From Phaeosaccion multiseriatum (taxonomy: Eukaryota; Ochrophyta, other classes): a stretch of DNA of 64,000 nt. Every line of letters begins with the position of its first letter. The stretch's first letter is position 1. The notes beneath the pieces are model-generated. The model was given only the letters and a program-made list of their open reading frames with translations. It did not search any database and was not told the origin of the DNA. Where the stretch lies: NCBI GenBank assembly GCA_965112735.1, contig OZ218950.1:6138001-6202000 (forward strand), in the 5' to 3' direction. The translations under genes were made by a program, and so were the position numbers. This document shows positions 1 through 11,933 of the stretch, one piece after another.

Positions 1-904
1 TCCTCCTGCCTCGACCTCAGTCCAGGGATAGGAGAAGTCGTGGTAGGGCGGTAGGGCGATAGAGTAGCACGCTGCCCTAACCTAACATGTCCTCGTCATC
101 ATACTCTCCGCTTGTTCCAAAACGTATCCTTCCACGCCCTCTCCTCCTCCTCACCTCACTACCCACCGCAGATTGCGGGCTGAAGCCTGGTTTTGGTAGG
201 TCGAGCTGCGAGTCGGCTTCGTAGTCGTGGTCTTCATCGTCCTGGATGTTCCCAAACAGCCCACAGCAAGCCATCGTGCGAACAAGGGCACGGTTTGCTC
301 GGCCTCTGAGGAAGAATTTCTCCTTGTTTGAAATCGATCCTTTTTTATTCCCCTCCTCGCTGCTCTTGTGCCGCACTTCACAGAGTAGCAGCACTCATAT
401 AACAAGTGTTTATTTCCTTCCTCTCAAAAAGATCTAGTTGATCTTGGTGCAAGGGGCAAGGGGGGGGGGGCGGTTTGAATTTCAGTTTGAGACCATAATC
501 TGCAACTGAAACTAAATTCGACCCTTCGATGCGGCCGCCGAGGGTGGGGTCAGGACAAATGCAATAAAAAAAAAAAAATTTGATGCACGCCGCAGCCAAC
601 TCTCGATTCTTTGGCCAACTTAACAATTTCCGTACTACTTCCTGCTCGATCTTTGTCTGGATAATAAGAAAATGAAAAGGGAAAAAAGAGTGCCCTCTGG
701 TTCGGCCGGTTGTGAACCGCCGAACAAGCGGGGGAGAGGAAGGAACGAAGGAGAGGAATCATCAAATATCACTGCTTACATGTACAATAAATCAGTCGGC
801 CATTTTCTTCCAGAGCAGCTGCGGCCCAGCAGCAGCCACATGGACAACACCAGCGTCACAGATGGCAGCAGACCAGTCTATCGACCACCGTCAGGCCCGG
901 ACAC
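1..904. other. Left flank, mostly non-coding
   Basis: This stretch lies downstream of the minus-strand PRELI-like gene. It holds a poly-G run near 461-470, a poly-A run near 565-578 and one short candidate ORF (77-274, listed separately). Plus-strand ORFs from about 672 onward are the antisense of the terminal exon of the PRELI-like gene and are not separate genes. No RNA gene is visible. Confidence 0.5.
77..274 (-). CDS. Possible small acidic/arginine-rich protein
   Basis: A 65-residue minus-strand ORF starts MACCGLFGN, has an acidic D/E-rich middle (QDDEDHDYEADSQLD), then a short RRRRGRGR basic stretch and the tail GEYDDEDMLG. The composition is not low-complexity noise like most ORFs here, and the acidic-basic-acidic layout could be a short regulatory or nucleic-acid-binding peptide. 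The frame stays open upstream to 394, so it could also be the last exon of a larger minus-strand gene. I recognise no family; function unknown. Confidence 0.25.
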   Translation of the reverse strand: MACCGLFGNIQDDEDHDYEADSQLDLPKPGFSPQSAVGSEVRRRRGRGRIRFGTSGEYDDEDMLG

Positions 905-2453
905 TCACAAGCCTATCGAGTTTCGTATCCGCCGGAACGTTCGCCGCAGCCCCCACCCCTCAACTCTCTTCCCCTGCTCCCCCCCGGGCTGCGCTTCCCC
1001 TTTGTCCGCTCCTGCCTCTCCTCCAATTGCTCCCCTCTGTACATCGCGGGCGTGGATTCCACTCCCCTCGCCGCTTACTCTCGCCCCTGCAGAGGAGGAG
1101 GGGGACACCGGAGCCGTTGCGCTTTCCTGCAGCCCCTTCCCCCCCCCCTCCTTGCGCAAGGCCAACGCCGCCGCCGCCGCCTCCGCCTTGTCCTTCTCCT
1201 CCCTCTGTGCGTCCCCCCAGGCCTTTGCTATGGCCTTCTCCTCCACCTGCCTCGCCACATGACTCTTCTTCTTGAACCATTTGATGAGCGGACCGGACAC
1301 GCGTATGGCAATGTCCGGGGCTCTGCGGGGGGGTGGGGGTGTTGGTGATACATGTGCGAGGGGGCGATAAAGACACCAAGCGGGGCGTGGGTTGGGTTGG
1401 TTGGTAACAGAAGGGGGCGGCGTGGGTGGGTGGGCGGACGGGCGGGCGAGGTAAGACGGGTGCAAGAGGGGTTGTGGGGGAGAACAGATGCCTTTTCTAA
1501 AGGAAAGCATCTCCAGCTCCAGCCCTAACCCAGCGCTTAACACCGCCACTCATTCACAACTCAAGTCGGGACGTCGACCGCTAGCTGTGATAAAGCGATG
1601 CGACCATTTGATGCGACCAGTACTCAGTACTGGCATTGTCATCTACCCATCTCCTTCTTAAGTCCTACTTCGCCTTCGCCTACTCATGTACTACTACTCA
1701 CAAGCCGGCCAACACGTTGATGACGATCTCCTTCTTGTAGTCCGTGTACTTGTCGGGCTCGAGAGCGTTGGCCTTCCACATAGACGTGTCCACACACGAA
1801 CCCATGCTCAAAACGTTCATATTGTTGCCAATCTGTGAGAGCACAGTTGAGGGAGGGAGGAGATGATGGGAAAGCACGCCCATGAAAGTCAAGTCAACAC
1901 GACAGGAAGACCGTGTGGTTGTGTTTATTGTCTCTTTTGTTATTTTCTCGCCGCCACGTTCGCCCGCACACACGCACACACGCACGTAGACACAAAGACA
2001 AAACACGCACGCACACACGCAAGGAGAGGCTCGTTCTTCTTGTTACCTCATAGTGGATTTTATTCTCTCTGTCGATGGTGATGACGTCCTGCCAGTGCAC
2101 TTCCTTCCCTAGGATGGGCCTCGCATACCAGGGCATCTTGATTTTGTAGTCGTAGCTGGAGAGGAGGGTGAGCAGTTGGTGGTACGGCAGGAGGAGGAGG
2201 AGGAGGAGGAGGAGCGTGAGAAAGTGAGAAGTGAGAGTGAGAAGAACAACACTACCACACGGAGCTTTCCCATGTGCAAACACACGCTGTCGAGATGTAC
2301 AGCAGTGGGTGGGGGGCTGGCGGCTCCGCCGAGCTACAATTGTATCCTGCCTTTTCTCTCTAAATACAAGAGGGGGTGGGGTCTCCACCGAGCGAAACTG
2401 TGTCGTCTCTCTCTCTCCCCCCCCCCCCCCCCCCCCTCTCTCTCTCCCTCTCT

Positions 2454-2484
<31 letters not shown>

Positions 2485-3147
2485 ACCGAGGGTGGTCCAC
2501 GACGAGAGTGACTTTGTCGTCTGGAGGGCCTTTCGCCTTCTCTTCCAGAACATAATGGGACACAATCTGCAGACACAGACAGAGAGACGGAGAGAGAGTA
2601 GCAGAAGAAATGAAACACATCATACCACACCACACCACACATGTGCGCCAGGGGAGGGGAGGGGAAAGCAAAGACCGGCGAGGAGTGTGCCGAAGAGTAG
2701 AGCGGACAGACACAGAGAGTGAGCGAGAGAGGGAGAGAGGGAGCGGGGAAGAGAGGCACAGAAAGAGAGAGACGCACCCCGTCTCCCCGCCCCACATACG
2801 AGGAGAGAAGAGGGTATGGTGTGCGTGCGTGTATGCGTGCGTGTGCGTGTGTGTGTGTCCACTTACGTGCCATGGGAAGGCGTAGCGATACTCCATCTCG
2901 AAGGCAATGACATGAGTCCTGAGGGTACCCATACACAGGAACATAGAGAGAGAGGGAGAGGAAGAGAGTAAGAGGGCGAGAGAGATAGAGGGAAGTGAGA
3001 AAGAGGGACCAAGAGAGAGAGGGGGAGGGAATGGAGAGGAAGGACCAACAGGCCGCAGGTGAGGCTGGACAAAACCTAATCAGGGCTTGTCGTACCAAGA
3101 CACGACACACAAGCGGTTAGGTATATCACAGGCCCAGCTGCTTACAT
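905..3147 (-). CDS. PRELI/MSF1-like lipid-transfer protein (tentative), 6 exons
   Basis: Exons in transcript order are an upstream exon ending at 3146, then 2918-2867, 2566-2487, 2155-2047, 1832-1702 and 1322-905. All junctions are GT-AG and phases agree, giving 263 residues. The order of features resembles PRELI/SLOWMO proteins, which carry phosphatidic acid or phosphatidylserine between mitochondrial membranes: an N-terminal aromatic stretch (EYRYAFPWH), a strand-rich core (KVTLVVDH), a tryptophan-proline loop (KMPWYARPILG), a strand pair around ENKIHYE and NNMNVLSMG, and a long C-terminal helix (KKSHVARQVEEKAIAKAW). The last 90 residues are a low-complexity basic extension. The first ATG appears split across an intron: AT ends the upstream exon (3147-3146) and G begins the next (2918), with an in-frame stop just upstream. 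Another START-like lipid-binding family is possible. Confidence 0.45.
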
Positions 3148-4104
3148 TTCAGCTCATTCGCACAAAGTAAAGCATGAACCATCATCACCTCGCATCAAGC
3201 CCCGCCCAGCCCTGCCCATCCACCTCCATCCCTACCCACCTCTTGTCCCTGTTGCCAGGGCCCGCCACGACCGCTGCCATCTGCGCAGCGCCTCGGAAAG
3301 GCATGGTTTGGTGGCTACCGACTCTCTCACCGCCTTGGCCGTGGGGGAAGGCGAATCTAAGCTTCGAGCCTCCCTCCCTTCCTCGTGTTCCTTGGTGGCT
3401 CGATTCTTCCGCCCTCCTTCCCCGTGACTCGACTGCGAGCTCCTTCGCACTACGTCATGTCGTCCCTCGACAAAGAAGTAGTCCTGCGCTCCTTCTCGCG
3501 GGGCTGCTCCTCCTTTGTGTTGTACAGATGGACTGCTGAGTGGCTGTAGCAGGTGGAGGGAGGAGGGGGTTCCGCACTCCACACAACTCGAACAGAACGG
3601 ATGAGACGGGTTCGCAAGAAAGATATCAACGCTTCACACGAAATAGATCAACGCGCGCAGCGAGTTTTTCTCTTATGTATGTGTTTGCTTCCTTTGCGAG
3701 GGGATGGGATGGTACCAGATTGAGTGCGAGTTTCACATTGGAAGAAACCTTCTCTCTTCCCTCCCCTTCCAATCCACCACCCTCCCTTGCTCCACTTCGT
3801 TGCTGTTGAATCTAAATAGAGGGACATCTCCTTTCACTGCTGTCGGCGAAGGCTTAGCATCCGGCGGTGAAACAAGCTCCATCGAGCAGAGATTGGTCCG
3901 ATCGGGGAAACCACACCCCCGAACCTTCCTTCTCTTCCCTTCGCGCGGGGTGTCGGAGAGGGAACTTCATCGGGGCCCAGACGCCGCAGCTTGGGAGGAT
4001 CAGCCTCTTGGAGAAGGGGGGAGATTGGGAGTCGCTGCAGCGGGAAGAGGAGTCGCGGAGGAGTGGAGGTGTGCCGGAGTGCCCTCACTCAATAGGAGGA
4101 GAAG
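3148..4104. promoter_or_regulatory. Divergent intergenic region between PRELI-like gene and SNF7 gene
   Basis: About 950 bases separate the two divergent genes. It should hold both promoters and 5' leaders. No TATA box or convincing ORF is evident; ORFs on both strands here have random composition. The sequence is notably free of microsatellites compared with the introns around it. Confidence 0.4.
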
Positions 4105-4232
4105 ATGAATCTGTTTGGGAAGAAGTCCGCGCCGAGGGCAGCGGCACCGAACATGGCCAATGAGATCCTTGGCCTACGGGAAGCACTCACTAACCTGGAG
4201 AAGAGGTGAGTGAGTGAGAGAGAACGAGAGAG

Positions 4233-4295
<63 letters not shown>

Positions 4296-6611
4296 GAAAG
4301 GGAGAGAACAGGAGAGAGAAAAGGAAAGATACCTGTCCATGTGCATTCTGCACTGGTTAGGGGGGATTACGGCTGCTTCTCAGGGCTATGGCGGTCTGTA
4401 TGACTAGTCACGTACTCAAGCGCATCAACCACACTTGTTTTCTGGACCTCGACCTCTCCTCTCTCTCACTCTCTCTCCTTTTGCTCGCTCGTCCTCTCCC
4501 TCTCTCTCTCCTCCTCTGTCCCTCCCTTCCAATTATACCTCCCGCCCTCGCGCTCTCCCTCCCTCTCTATCTCTCTCCTACCCCCCCTCCTATCTCTCTC
4601 TCTCTCTCTCTCTCTTCAGGGAGAGCCATCTACAAAAGAAAGTTACGGCGAGTATTCACGAGGCGAAGGCGAAGGTGAGTGGAAGCGAAAGAGAGGAAGA
4701 CAGACAGAGAGAGATAATGAGAGATGGCGAGAGAGAGAAGACACACACACAGAGAGAGAGACAGAGCCTATGAGGGAGCGCAAGCCAGGCCGAGGAGAAG
4801 CGCCGAACCAAGAGCGCACGGGTCTGAGACAGGGTAGACTTGACAATCTGCCTACAACGCCTCTTAATGCCCGGGTAGCCTGCTACCTGCCTAGAACGGG
4901 ACTGAGACGGGGTATAGCCTTAACTGCCCACTCATGCGCCGCGCGCTCACATGTCTCTTCCATCCCTCCCTCCCTCCGTTCTTCTTGTCTCCTCTGCCCC
5001 CAGATGACGAAGAAGGACAAGAAGGGCGCCCTCTACGCGCTTAAGCGAAAGAAGATGTACGAGGGGCAAGTCAATCAGATCAACGGGTCTCGCATCACAC
5101 TCGAGCAGCAGGTTGGTGTCAGTGTCAGTGTAGGTGCACAAGGCATGATGGGTGTCAGGGTATGTGTTGGTGGGTTGGAAGCAGCCCCTTTCTATTCTTG
5201 ACTGACTGGCTGACTGACTGATATGCTACTTCCCCCCCCCCCCCTCCCTCTCTTTCCATCCACTGCCATCCCCCCCACCCCCAGATCATCGCTTTGGAGG
5301 GAGCCTCCATCAACAAACAGACAGTGGAGGCCCTGCGCAAGGGTGTGGCTGCACAGAAGGCGGGCAGGGGCGACATGGACGTCGACTTGGTGGATGAGGT
5401 GAGGGAGGAAGGAAGGGAGGGAGGGAGGGAGGGAGGGAGGGGGGAAGGGAGAGACCGAGAAGGGGAGAGAGGGAGGCCATCGGTCCATTGGCGATTGGCA
5501 ACGACTGTAGAGGATCGAATACGAGCAAGCCACGTATCCATCCCTTTTGTCTGATGCGCATTGTGCGGTCGAATACACAAAACACCCCACTCACCCCTCC
5601 CTCCCTCCCTCCCTCCCTCCCCAGCTCATGGACGATATCCAGGAGGAGCTCGTGGTGGCTGACGAGATCGGCTCCGCCATCTCACGTCCCGCAGAGGACC
5701 TGTTCGACGACGACGAGCTTCTCGAGGTCAGTCATTAAGAGTTTCAGTTTAAGTTCATAGACCTATCCAGTTGGTGGCTCAGTTCGTTTGACATTGTCCA
5801 TTAGTAAGAATACTCCGCCCAGTCTCTCTCTCTCTCTTTCTCTTTCTCTCTCCTTGTCTCTCTTTCGAGTCTTTCATCTCCTCTGTCTTCCAACCTCTCG
5901 ACCTACCGTCACCACCGCCCATATTCCTCCTGTATGCCTTAGCCTCTTGTAACGTCCGCCTGTTCCATCTGCCCCCTACTTACTTGACAACGGCTTGACG
6001 AATACCTGCGTACCTGGTGTCAGGAGCTGAACATGATGGAGGAGCAGGAGTTGGAGGAGCAGCTCATGTCCACACCCGCAGTGCCCACCTCCACCGGATA
6101 CGAGGTGCGGTACATACACCTGTGCCTGCTGGCAGGGGAGTGGGCAGGGGGGCAGGGGAGGGTGGGAGGGGAGACAGGAGGGGGGGAGAGGAAGGGAGAG
6201 GAGGGGAGGGGAGTGACGGCACGGGGAGGGTAGGAGTGCTATGGGAAGGAGCAAAGGGGGAGCGGAGCGTAGTTTATCGATACGGTCTCTCCTTTCACCC
6301 CCGTTTTGCCACTTTGGTATACGGTCTCTACTCTTACCCGGTCTCCACTCTTACCGTTTTTTCTCCACTTTGACACGCGCCTCGTCGTCTCCCTCCCTCC
6401 CTCCCTCCCTCCCTCCCTCCCTCCCTCCCTCCCCCCCCCCCCCTCTGTCTCTCCTCCCTAGGCGCCCACGGTGCTCAGCCCCGACCACCTGCCCGCAGCT
6501 CCGACCACGCCGGTCATGCCCTCAGCCCCCACCAGCGCCGTGCAAGCCACAGCTGTGGAGGATGACGACATGAAGGCGCTGAGGGAGCTGGAGGCCTCCA
6601 TGGCGATGTAA
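4105..6611 (+). CDS. ESCRT-III subunit SNF7/CHMP4 family
   Basis: Seven exons: 4105-4205, 4620-4674, 5004-5111, 5285-5398, 5625-5726, 6024-6104 and 6462-6611. They give 236 residues, the usual length for CHMP4/Snf7. The start ATG at 4105 opens MNLFGKK. A basic N-terminal helix pair (residues about 15-85) contains KKDKKGALYALKRKKMYE, a strongly SNF7-like stretch. Acidic helices follow (DDIQEELVVADEIG, DLFDDDELLEELNMMEEQ), then a Pro/Ala/Thr linker and a C-terminal helix with MKALRELEASMAM that fits a MIT-interacting motif for Vps4. It polymerises on membranes for endosomal sorting, abscission and membrane repair. Introns carry (GA)n directly after the exon 1 donor and (CCCT)n before acceptors. 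Orthology to CHMP4 rather than another SNF7-like subunit is inferred. Confidence 0.93.
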
Positions 6612-7324
6612 GGAGGGACCTATGGAGGCCTACGGGAGGCCTTCAATGGCGAAGCGGGGAGCCTATGGTACCGTAGGCATGGGCTTGTCAGCGGCTTTCT
6701 TGTAAGCGTGTGACAGGAAGGGGGGGGGGAGGGCAGGCACAGCAGCCTTGTGACCACCGCACAGCCGCACAGCCGCTCACAAGTTGATTTTTTGATGACG
6801 CCTTGACTGTTTGTCATTGTTCAATCGTTTTGACTTGGTGGAGGAGGGGGCGTGTTTTGTAAGCTGGGGAGAAGGGGAGGAGGAGCCATTCCTTTGCCGA
6901 AAGCGTATGTGTGTGTGCGCGCGCGTGGGCTTGGCTTATCCCTTCCCCTTTTCGGCTCAGTGAGAGGGGCAAGGGCGGAGCTTGGCGATGGGAAGGCAGC
7001 AGATGGAAGGCAGCAGGGAGAGAGGGGTACATGGCAGTGAATGGGGGCAGTAGGGTACGTCATGCGGAGAGCGAGAGCAAGCGTGGAGCAAGCGTGGATC
7101 CTCCCGTGCCTGTCTCTGGTGTGCGTGTGTGTGTGTGGGTTTGTGTGTGAATAGAGAGCTTACAGGGGAGTAGAGTAGCGACAATTTCTTAAGGTATTGC
7201 TCACCAAAAAAGGCGAATCCCAAATCCAAAAGCTCTCCTCCAAAAGAGAATCCCCAGCTGTGAGTCCTGGTGAGTACAACACGTGCACAAAATCCTGATT
7301 GCTTTTACTACTCTGAGGAGAAAG
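6612..7324. other. Intergenic region after SNF7 gene
   Basis: About 700 bases between two same-strand genes. A small inverted repeat around ggaggcct (about 6618-6645) lies just after the stop codon and may help 3' end formation. Nothing else with coding or RNA character is visible. Confidence 0.4.
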
Positions 7325-7546
7325 ATGGGAAAGAAGGCAGGCCGGAAGGCTGGGGGAATGAAGGTCAAGAAGAAGAGTAGCAAGGGGGTCAAGGGGGTGG
7401 TGGGCTTATCTCTGGCGGCTTCAATGAACTCAAGCCTCGACCGCAGCCCCCCTCCTCCTCTCTCGCATACTCTCTCTCTCAGCTCACCTCCACTGGAGAA
7501 GAAAGAGGAGAAGAAGAACAGGAAGATGAGGAGACTCGAAAAACGA

Positions 7547-7583
<37 letters not shown>

Positions 7584-8076
7584 CGCAGCAATCACATCAA
7601 ACCCGCGATGCCCAGGGCCCCTCTGCGACGCCACACATCGGCGTCAGCGGTGCAGGCAAAGGCCGCAGCAGCAGCAGCAGTAGTAGTAGTAGCAGTGGTG
7701 GTAAACAGAGTAAAAAGCGGAAGAGAGGCGGAGGATTGATGGTAGTCAGGCCAGAGTCCTTGGGTGCAGTGATCACGCCTAAGGCTACAGCTGTCGCTGC
7801 GGTACGGGAGGCAGAAGGAGCCTACAGCAAAGGGCATCGACAGAAGGCCCGAGAGGTGAGTGAGAGAGAAGTCCATCGCCTAGAGAGAGAGAGGGGGAGG
7901 GGGTGGTAGGGGGATTGATAAGGGGCTATCCTCATGAGCGCAAGGGGGAGAAGGACCACCAAGGAGAGGGAGTGGGACAGAGTCAGAGGGGGGGGGGAGC
8001 ACAAAGTCCTTGGAAGATGTCACTCCGGCTGTGTCGTCGAACCGGTTCGGTAGTTTACTTCCCCCCCCAACCCCTC

Positions 8077-8110
<34 letters not shown>

Positions 8111-9859
8111 TGCATCACACGTCCCAGGCGTATGAGCGGGCGCTGCTGGCCTACCCGAAGGGGGTGGAGGCGTATGTGAAGCTTGCCGAGCTAATCAAGG
8201 AGGACGTGTCCACAGAGGATGAATTGAAGGTACGCGGAGGTCAGATCCGGTACTCACTCACTCACTCACTCACTCACTCACTCACTCACTCACTCACTCA
8301 CTCACTCACTCACTCACTCCCTCAGTCACACACCCACTCACTCACTCACTCACTCACTCACTCACTCACTCACTCACTCACTCGCTCGCTCATAAGTGGG
8401 GTAGTGGAGGCTTCTTTGGTGGTCAACAGATGCCCATGCTTTCTTTGGAGGCCCTATCTTTCGCAGGCCTGGTCGGGCGGCAGGGGCTTGCGTTGGTGAT
8501 GCTCTGTGGGGCTCTACTCAACTGCTCTCCACTCTTTTATCGCCCACCCCACACAGATTGAGTGAGCACAAACCGCCTCCTAACTTCACGCGCACACGCG
8601 CAGGCCACACACACACACACACACACACACGCATTCGCCAGCATGTATCTGTATAACCAACACGTCATCCACGCACGCTGCCCTGCACTGCACTTCCAAT
8701 GATGACTGAGCAGAGCATGGAGCGGCACCTCAGGCGCGCCGTGGAGAACGCTTCGTCGCTGCTGCTGTTGCCGCACGATCGGGGGGATGCTGACGACGAA
8801 ACGGCCGACGAAACTGCCAGCTGGGGCGAGCAGGCCCTTTCTCTACTGGGCATGCTACTGTGCCAGGTGGGTGTCTGGGTAGCTGTGTAGGTAGGTAGGT
8901 AGGTAGGTAGGTAGGTAGGTAGATGGGTAGGCCGGCCCGGGTCCACACGAGAGTTGTTTGCGGCTGTTATCACTTACCACGACACCGTATCGTCTCCTCG
9001 CTGTCCCCCCTAGAGACTGTAATCGTGGTCTACCATTCGAACAGGGGGAAACGTAAGCTCAATAGTCCCCGCCCCTCCCTCCCTCGCCGACCATGATCCA
9101 ACGAATGAATGTCTAACACACGTACCACATGCACACATGGTGGTTTCATAGGCGGGGAGGGACGGAGAGGCGGTGGCGGTGCTGCAGCGCTTGGGCCACA
9201 AGTACAGGCTCTCCACACACGTGCTACACTACCAGGTGCGGAGGGACAGAGGGATGGCAGTGAATGGATGGTACGGAGGGAGGGAGGGAGGGATGGCAGT
9301 GGATGGGAGGGGGGAAGGACACGCTAGGTATGGAGGCACAGCAGTGGATGGAAGTGACATCAAAGCCACCACTACCAAACCACCCACCCACCCACCCACC
9401 CCCCTCCCTCCCTCCCTCCCTCCTTCTTTCCCCTCTTCCCATCCACCCCCATCCCTCCCTCCGTCCCTCCTTCCTTCCCCTCCTCCCATCCACTGCCATC
9501 CCTCCCTCCCCCTCCCGCCCCACCCCCCAGCCCCCTGCCAAGCCCCCGACTGCCGACGTGGGCGGCAGCTCCCGCTTCGTGCAAGTGTTGGACTCTACCC
9601 TCCCCCCCCCCATGCTCCGCTTCATGCAAAGGGCCTTCGGGAGGCGCTCGCCCTTCTGGGATGCGCATGGTTACTTTGACAAGGCTAGTCCGGCGCCCCC
9701 GGGGGGGGAGGCCAGTGGGGGCCCCCCTGGGTACTTTTCCTATACGCATTCGCTCGAGGCATGCGCCAAGACGGATGGCAGCAGAAGGTAGGTAGGGAGG
9801 GAAGCAGGTGTGTGTGTGTGTGCGTGGGCGTGTGTGTGGCAAAGGTGTGGTACAGGGTA

Positions 9860-9913
<54 letters not shown>

Positions 9914-10212
9914 TGTGTGTGATGTTTTTTCAAAAAAAAAAAATGCCTCACCAGCGCTTTTTGCTTCCCTCCCTGTCCCCCACCCCACACACCCACATAC
10001 ACCCACCCACCCACCCACACACCCACACACCCACACACCCACCCACACACCCACACACACACACACCAACCAACCCCAATTGCGATGCATCACACACCAT
10101 TTGTTCAACGCCTTTGAAGCGGTATTGAAGAGGTGCTCCACCACCTCCACGCACAGGCGGTTCAGACGTCCCCAGACGCAAGAAAGGCTCGCTTTGCCGA
10201 GTGGTGAGAGGG

Positions 10213-10246
<34 letters not shown>

Positions 10247-11895
10247 CTTGGGCGACTTGTCTGTATGGGCTGACCCATCTCCTCCTCCTTACAGTCAGTC
10301 ACTCACCCACCCACTCCTACACTCACTTTCTTGCTCCCTCACCTCCCTCACTTCCTCTCTCTTCACCCCCTCACCTCCTTGTTGCTTCTCTCCCACCTCA
10401 TCCCCCCTCCCATCCACTGCCATCCCTCATCACACACCCCATCCACTGCCATCACTCCCCAGGTGGGTGCACTGTCGGCCCCACTCGTCGGGGCACCAGC
10501 TGCACTTCGACAGTGACGACGAAGGCCTCGCATCCACTGCCATCCACAACCCCGCCGTCAGCAGCGTGCTCTACCTCCAGGCAGACGTGGGAGGCCCCAC
10601 TCTCATGACCAACCAGGTTAGTTACGTAAGGTTCGTTAAGGGGGGGGGGAGTCCTACTTATCCTGCAGTGCAGCTTTGTCTTACGTTGACTTTCCTTGCT
10701 TGGATTTGCTTTACCGACGCTGCTTGCCCTCCCTCCTCCCCCCCTCCCTCCCTCCCTCCCTCCCTCCCTCCCTCCCTCCCTCCCTCCCTCCCTCCCTCCC
10801 TCCCTCCCTCCCTCCCTCCCTCCCTCCCTCCCTCCCTCCCTCCCTCCCTCCCTCCCTCCCTCCCTCCCTCCCTCCCTCCCTCCCTCCCTCCCTCCCTCCC
10901 TCCCTCCCTCCTTCCCTCCCTCCCTCCCTCCCTCCCTCCCTCTGCAGGTGCTGGGGGGTCGACTTGCGGAGCGGGGTTGGCTTGTGTTCCCCAAGGTCAA
11001 CCGATATGTCATGTTCAAGGGAAATGTACGTCATGTAGCCTTTCTTTTGTGTCCTTTTTCCTTTCCTTCCTTCCTTCCTTCCTTCCTTCCTTCCTTCCTT
11101 CCTTCCTTCCTTCCTTCCTTCCTTCCTTCCTTCCTTCCTTTCCTTCCTTCCTTCCTTTCCTTCCTTCCTTCCTTCCTTCCTTTCCTTCCTTCCTTCCGTC
11201 CGTCCTTCCTTCCTTCCTTCCTTCCTTCCTTCCTTCCTTTCCTTCCTTCCTTCCTTCCTTCCTTCCTTCCTTCCTTCCTTCCTTCCTTCCCCAATGCTAC
11301 TGCCAAACACGCCAACCAACGCTTCTGCTCTAGTTCGTTGACCCTTGTTCGTGCATGCTCTATCTTGCCGTGCCACTTCACTTCTTCGTTCCCAAGGTGT
11401 TGCATGGGGTGGTTCCGGGCCGAGGTGTCAACCCGGCCAAGGAAGGAGGGGCAGCAGGAGCAGTTGGTGATCCACCAGGAGACAGCAGTGTCGGCGGCTG
11501 GAGAATCACTTTCATGTGTGCATTCTGGCCCACCATCCAGGTACATACAGTTGCCCCCCCCCCCCCACTCTGTATCCATATTGGGATAGAGAGGGCCTTG
11601 CCTCCCATGCTACTATATCACCAACTGTCGAAGGAGAGGGGCGACGCGATCCCATGGCGGCTGCTGCTTCAGCAGCTCTCCTGCTCGCACCGCCGCTGTC
11701 CTAGCTACTGGGCGTCGAGACCGAGCACGTGAAGGAGGGGGAGGAAGGGAGGGAGGAGAGAGAGAGAGAGGAACACGCGACCCTCCTTCGTCCTCTTAAA
11801 GGCGGGGCGTGTAGCGATGCCTGCTCGGCCCACTCATTCCCTCCCCTCACCTCCCCTCCCCTGCTGCTGTGTGTGGGCCTCGCCCTCTTTTCCCA

Positions 11896-11933
<38 letters not shown>

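Noticed and set aside
905-1549. Plus-strand Pro/Ser-rich ORFs at 672-1275 as genes
   Set aside because: They are antisense to the terminal exon of the PRELI-like gene, which has phase-consistent splice sites.
8250-8394. CRISPR-like regular repeats, also at 24355-24482 and 29025-29475
   Set aside because: Repeats have no unique spacers of even length; they are micro- or minisatellites in eukaryotic introns.
10081-10131. Frame reading HHLFNAFEAVLKR as part of the oxygenase exon 6
   Set aside because: It looks protein-like but leads out of frame with the next exon; starting at 10120 in the other frame links both neighbours in phase. The choice remains uncertain.
10711-11376. Long Glu/Gly/Lys/Arg repeat ORFs opposite the CCCT and TTCC arrays
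   Set aside because: Tetranucleotide arrays stay open in several frames on both strands; they are introns of the TPR/oxygenase gene.
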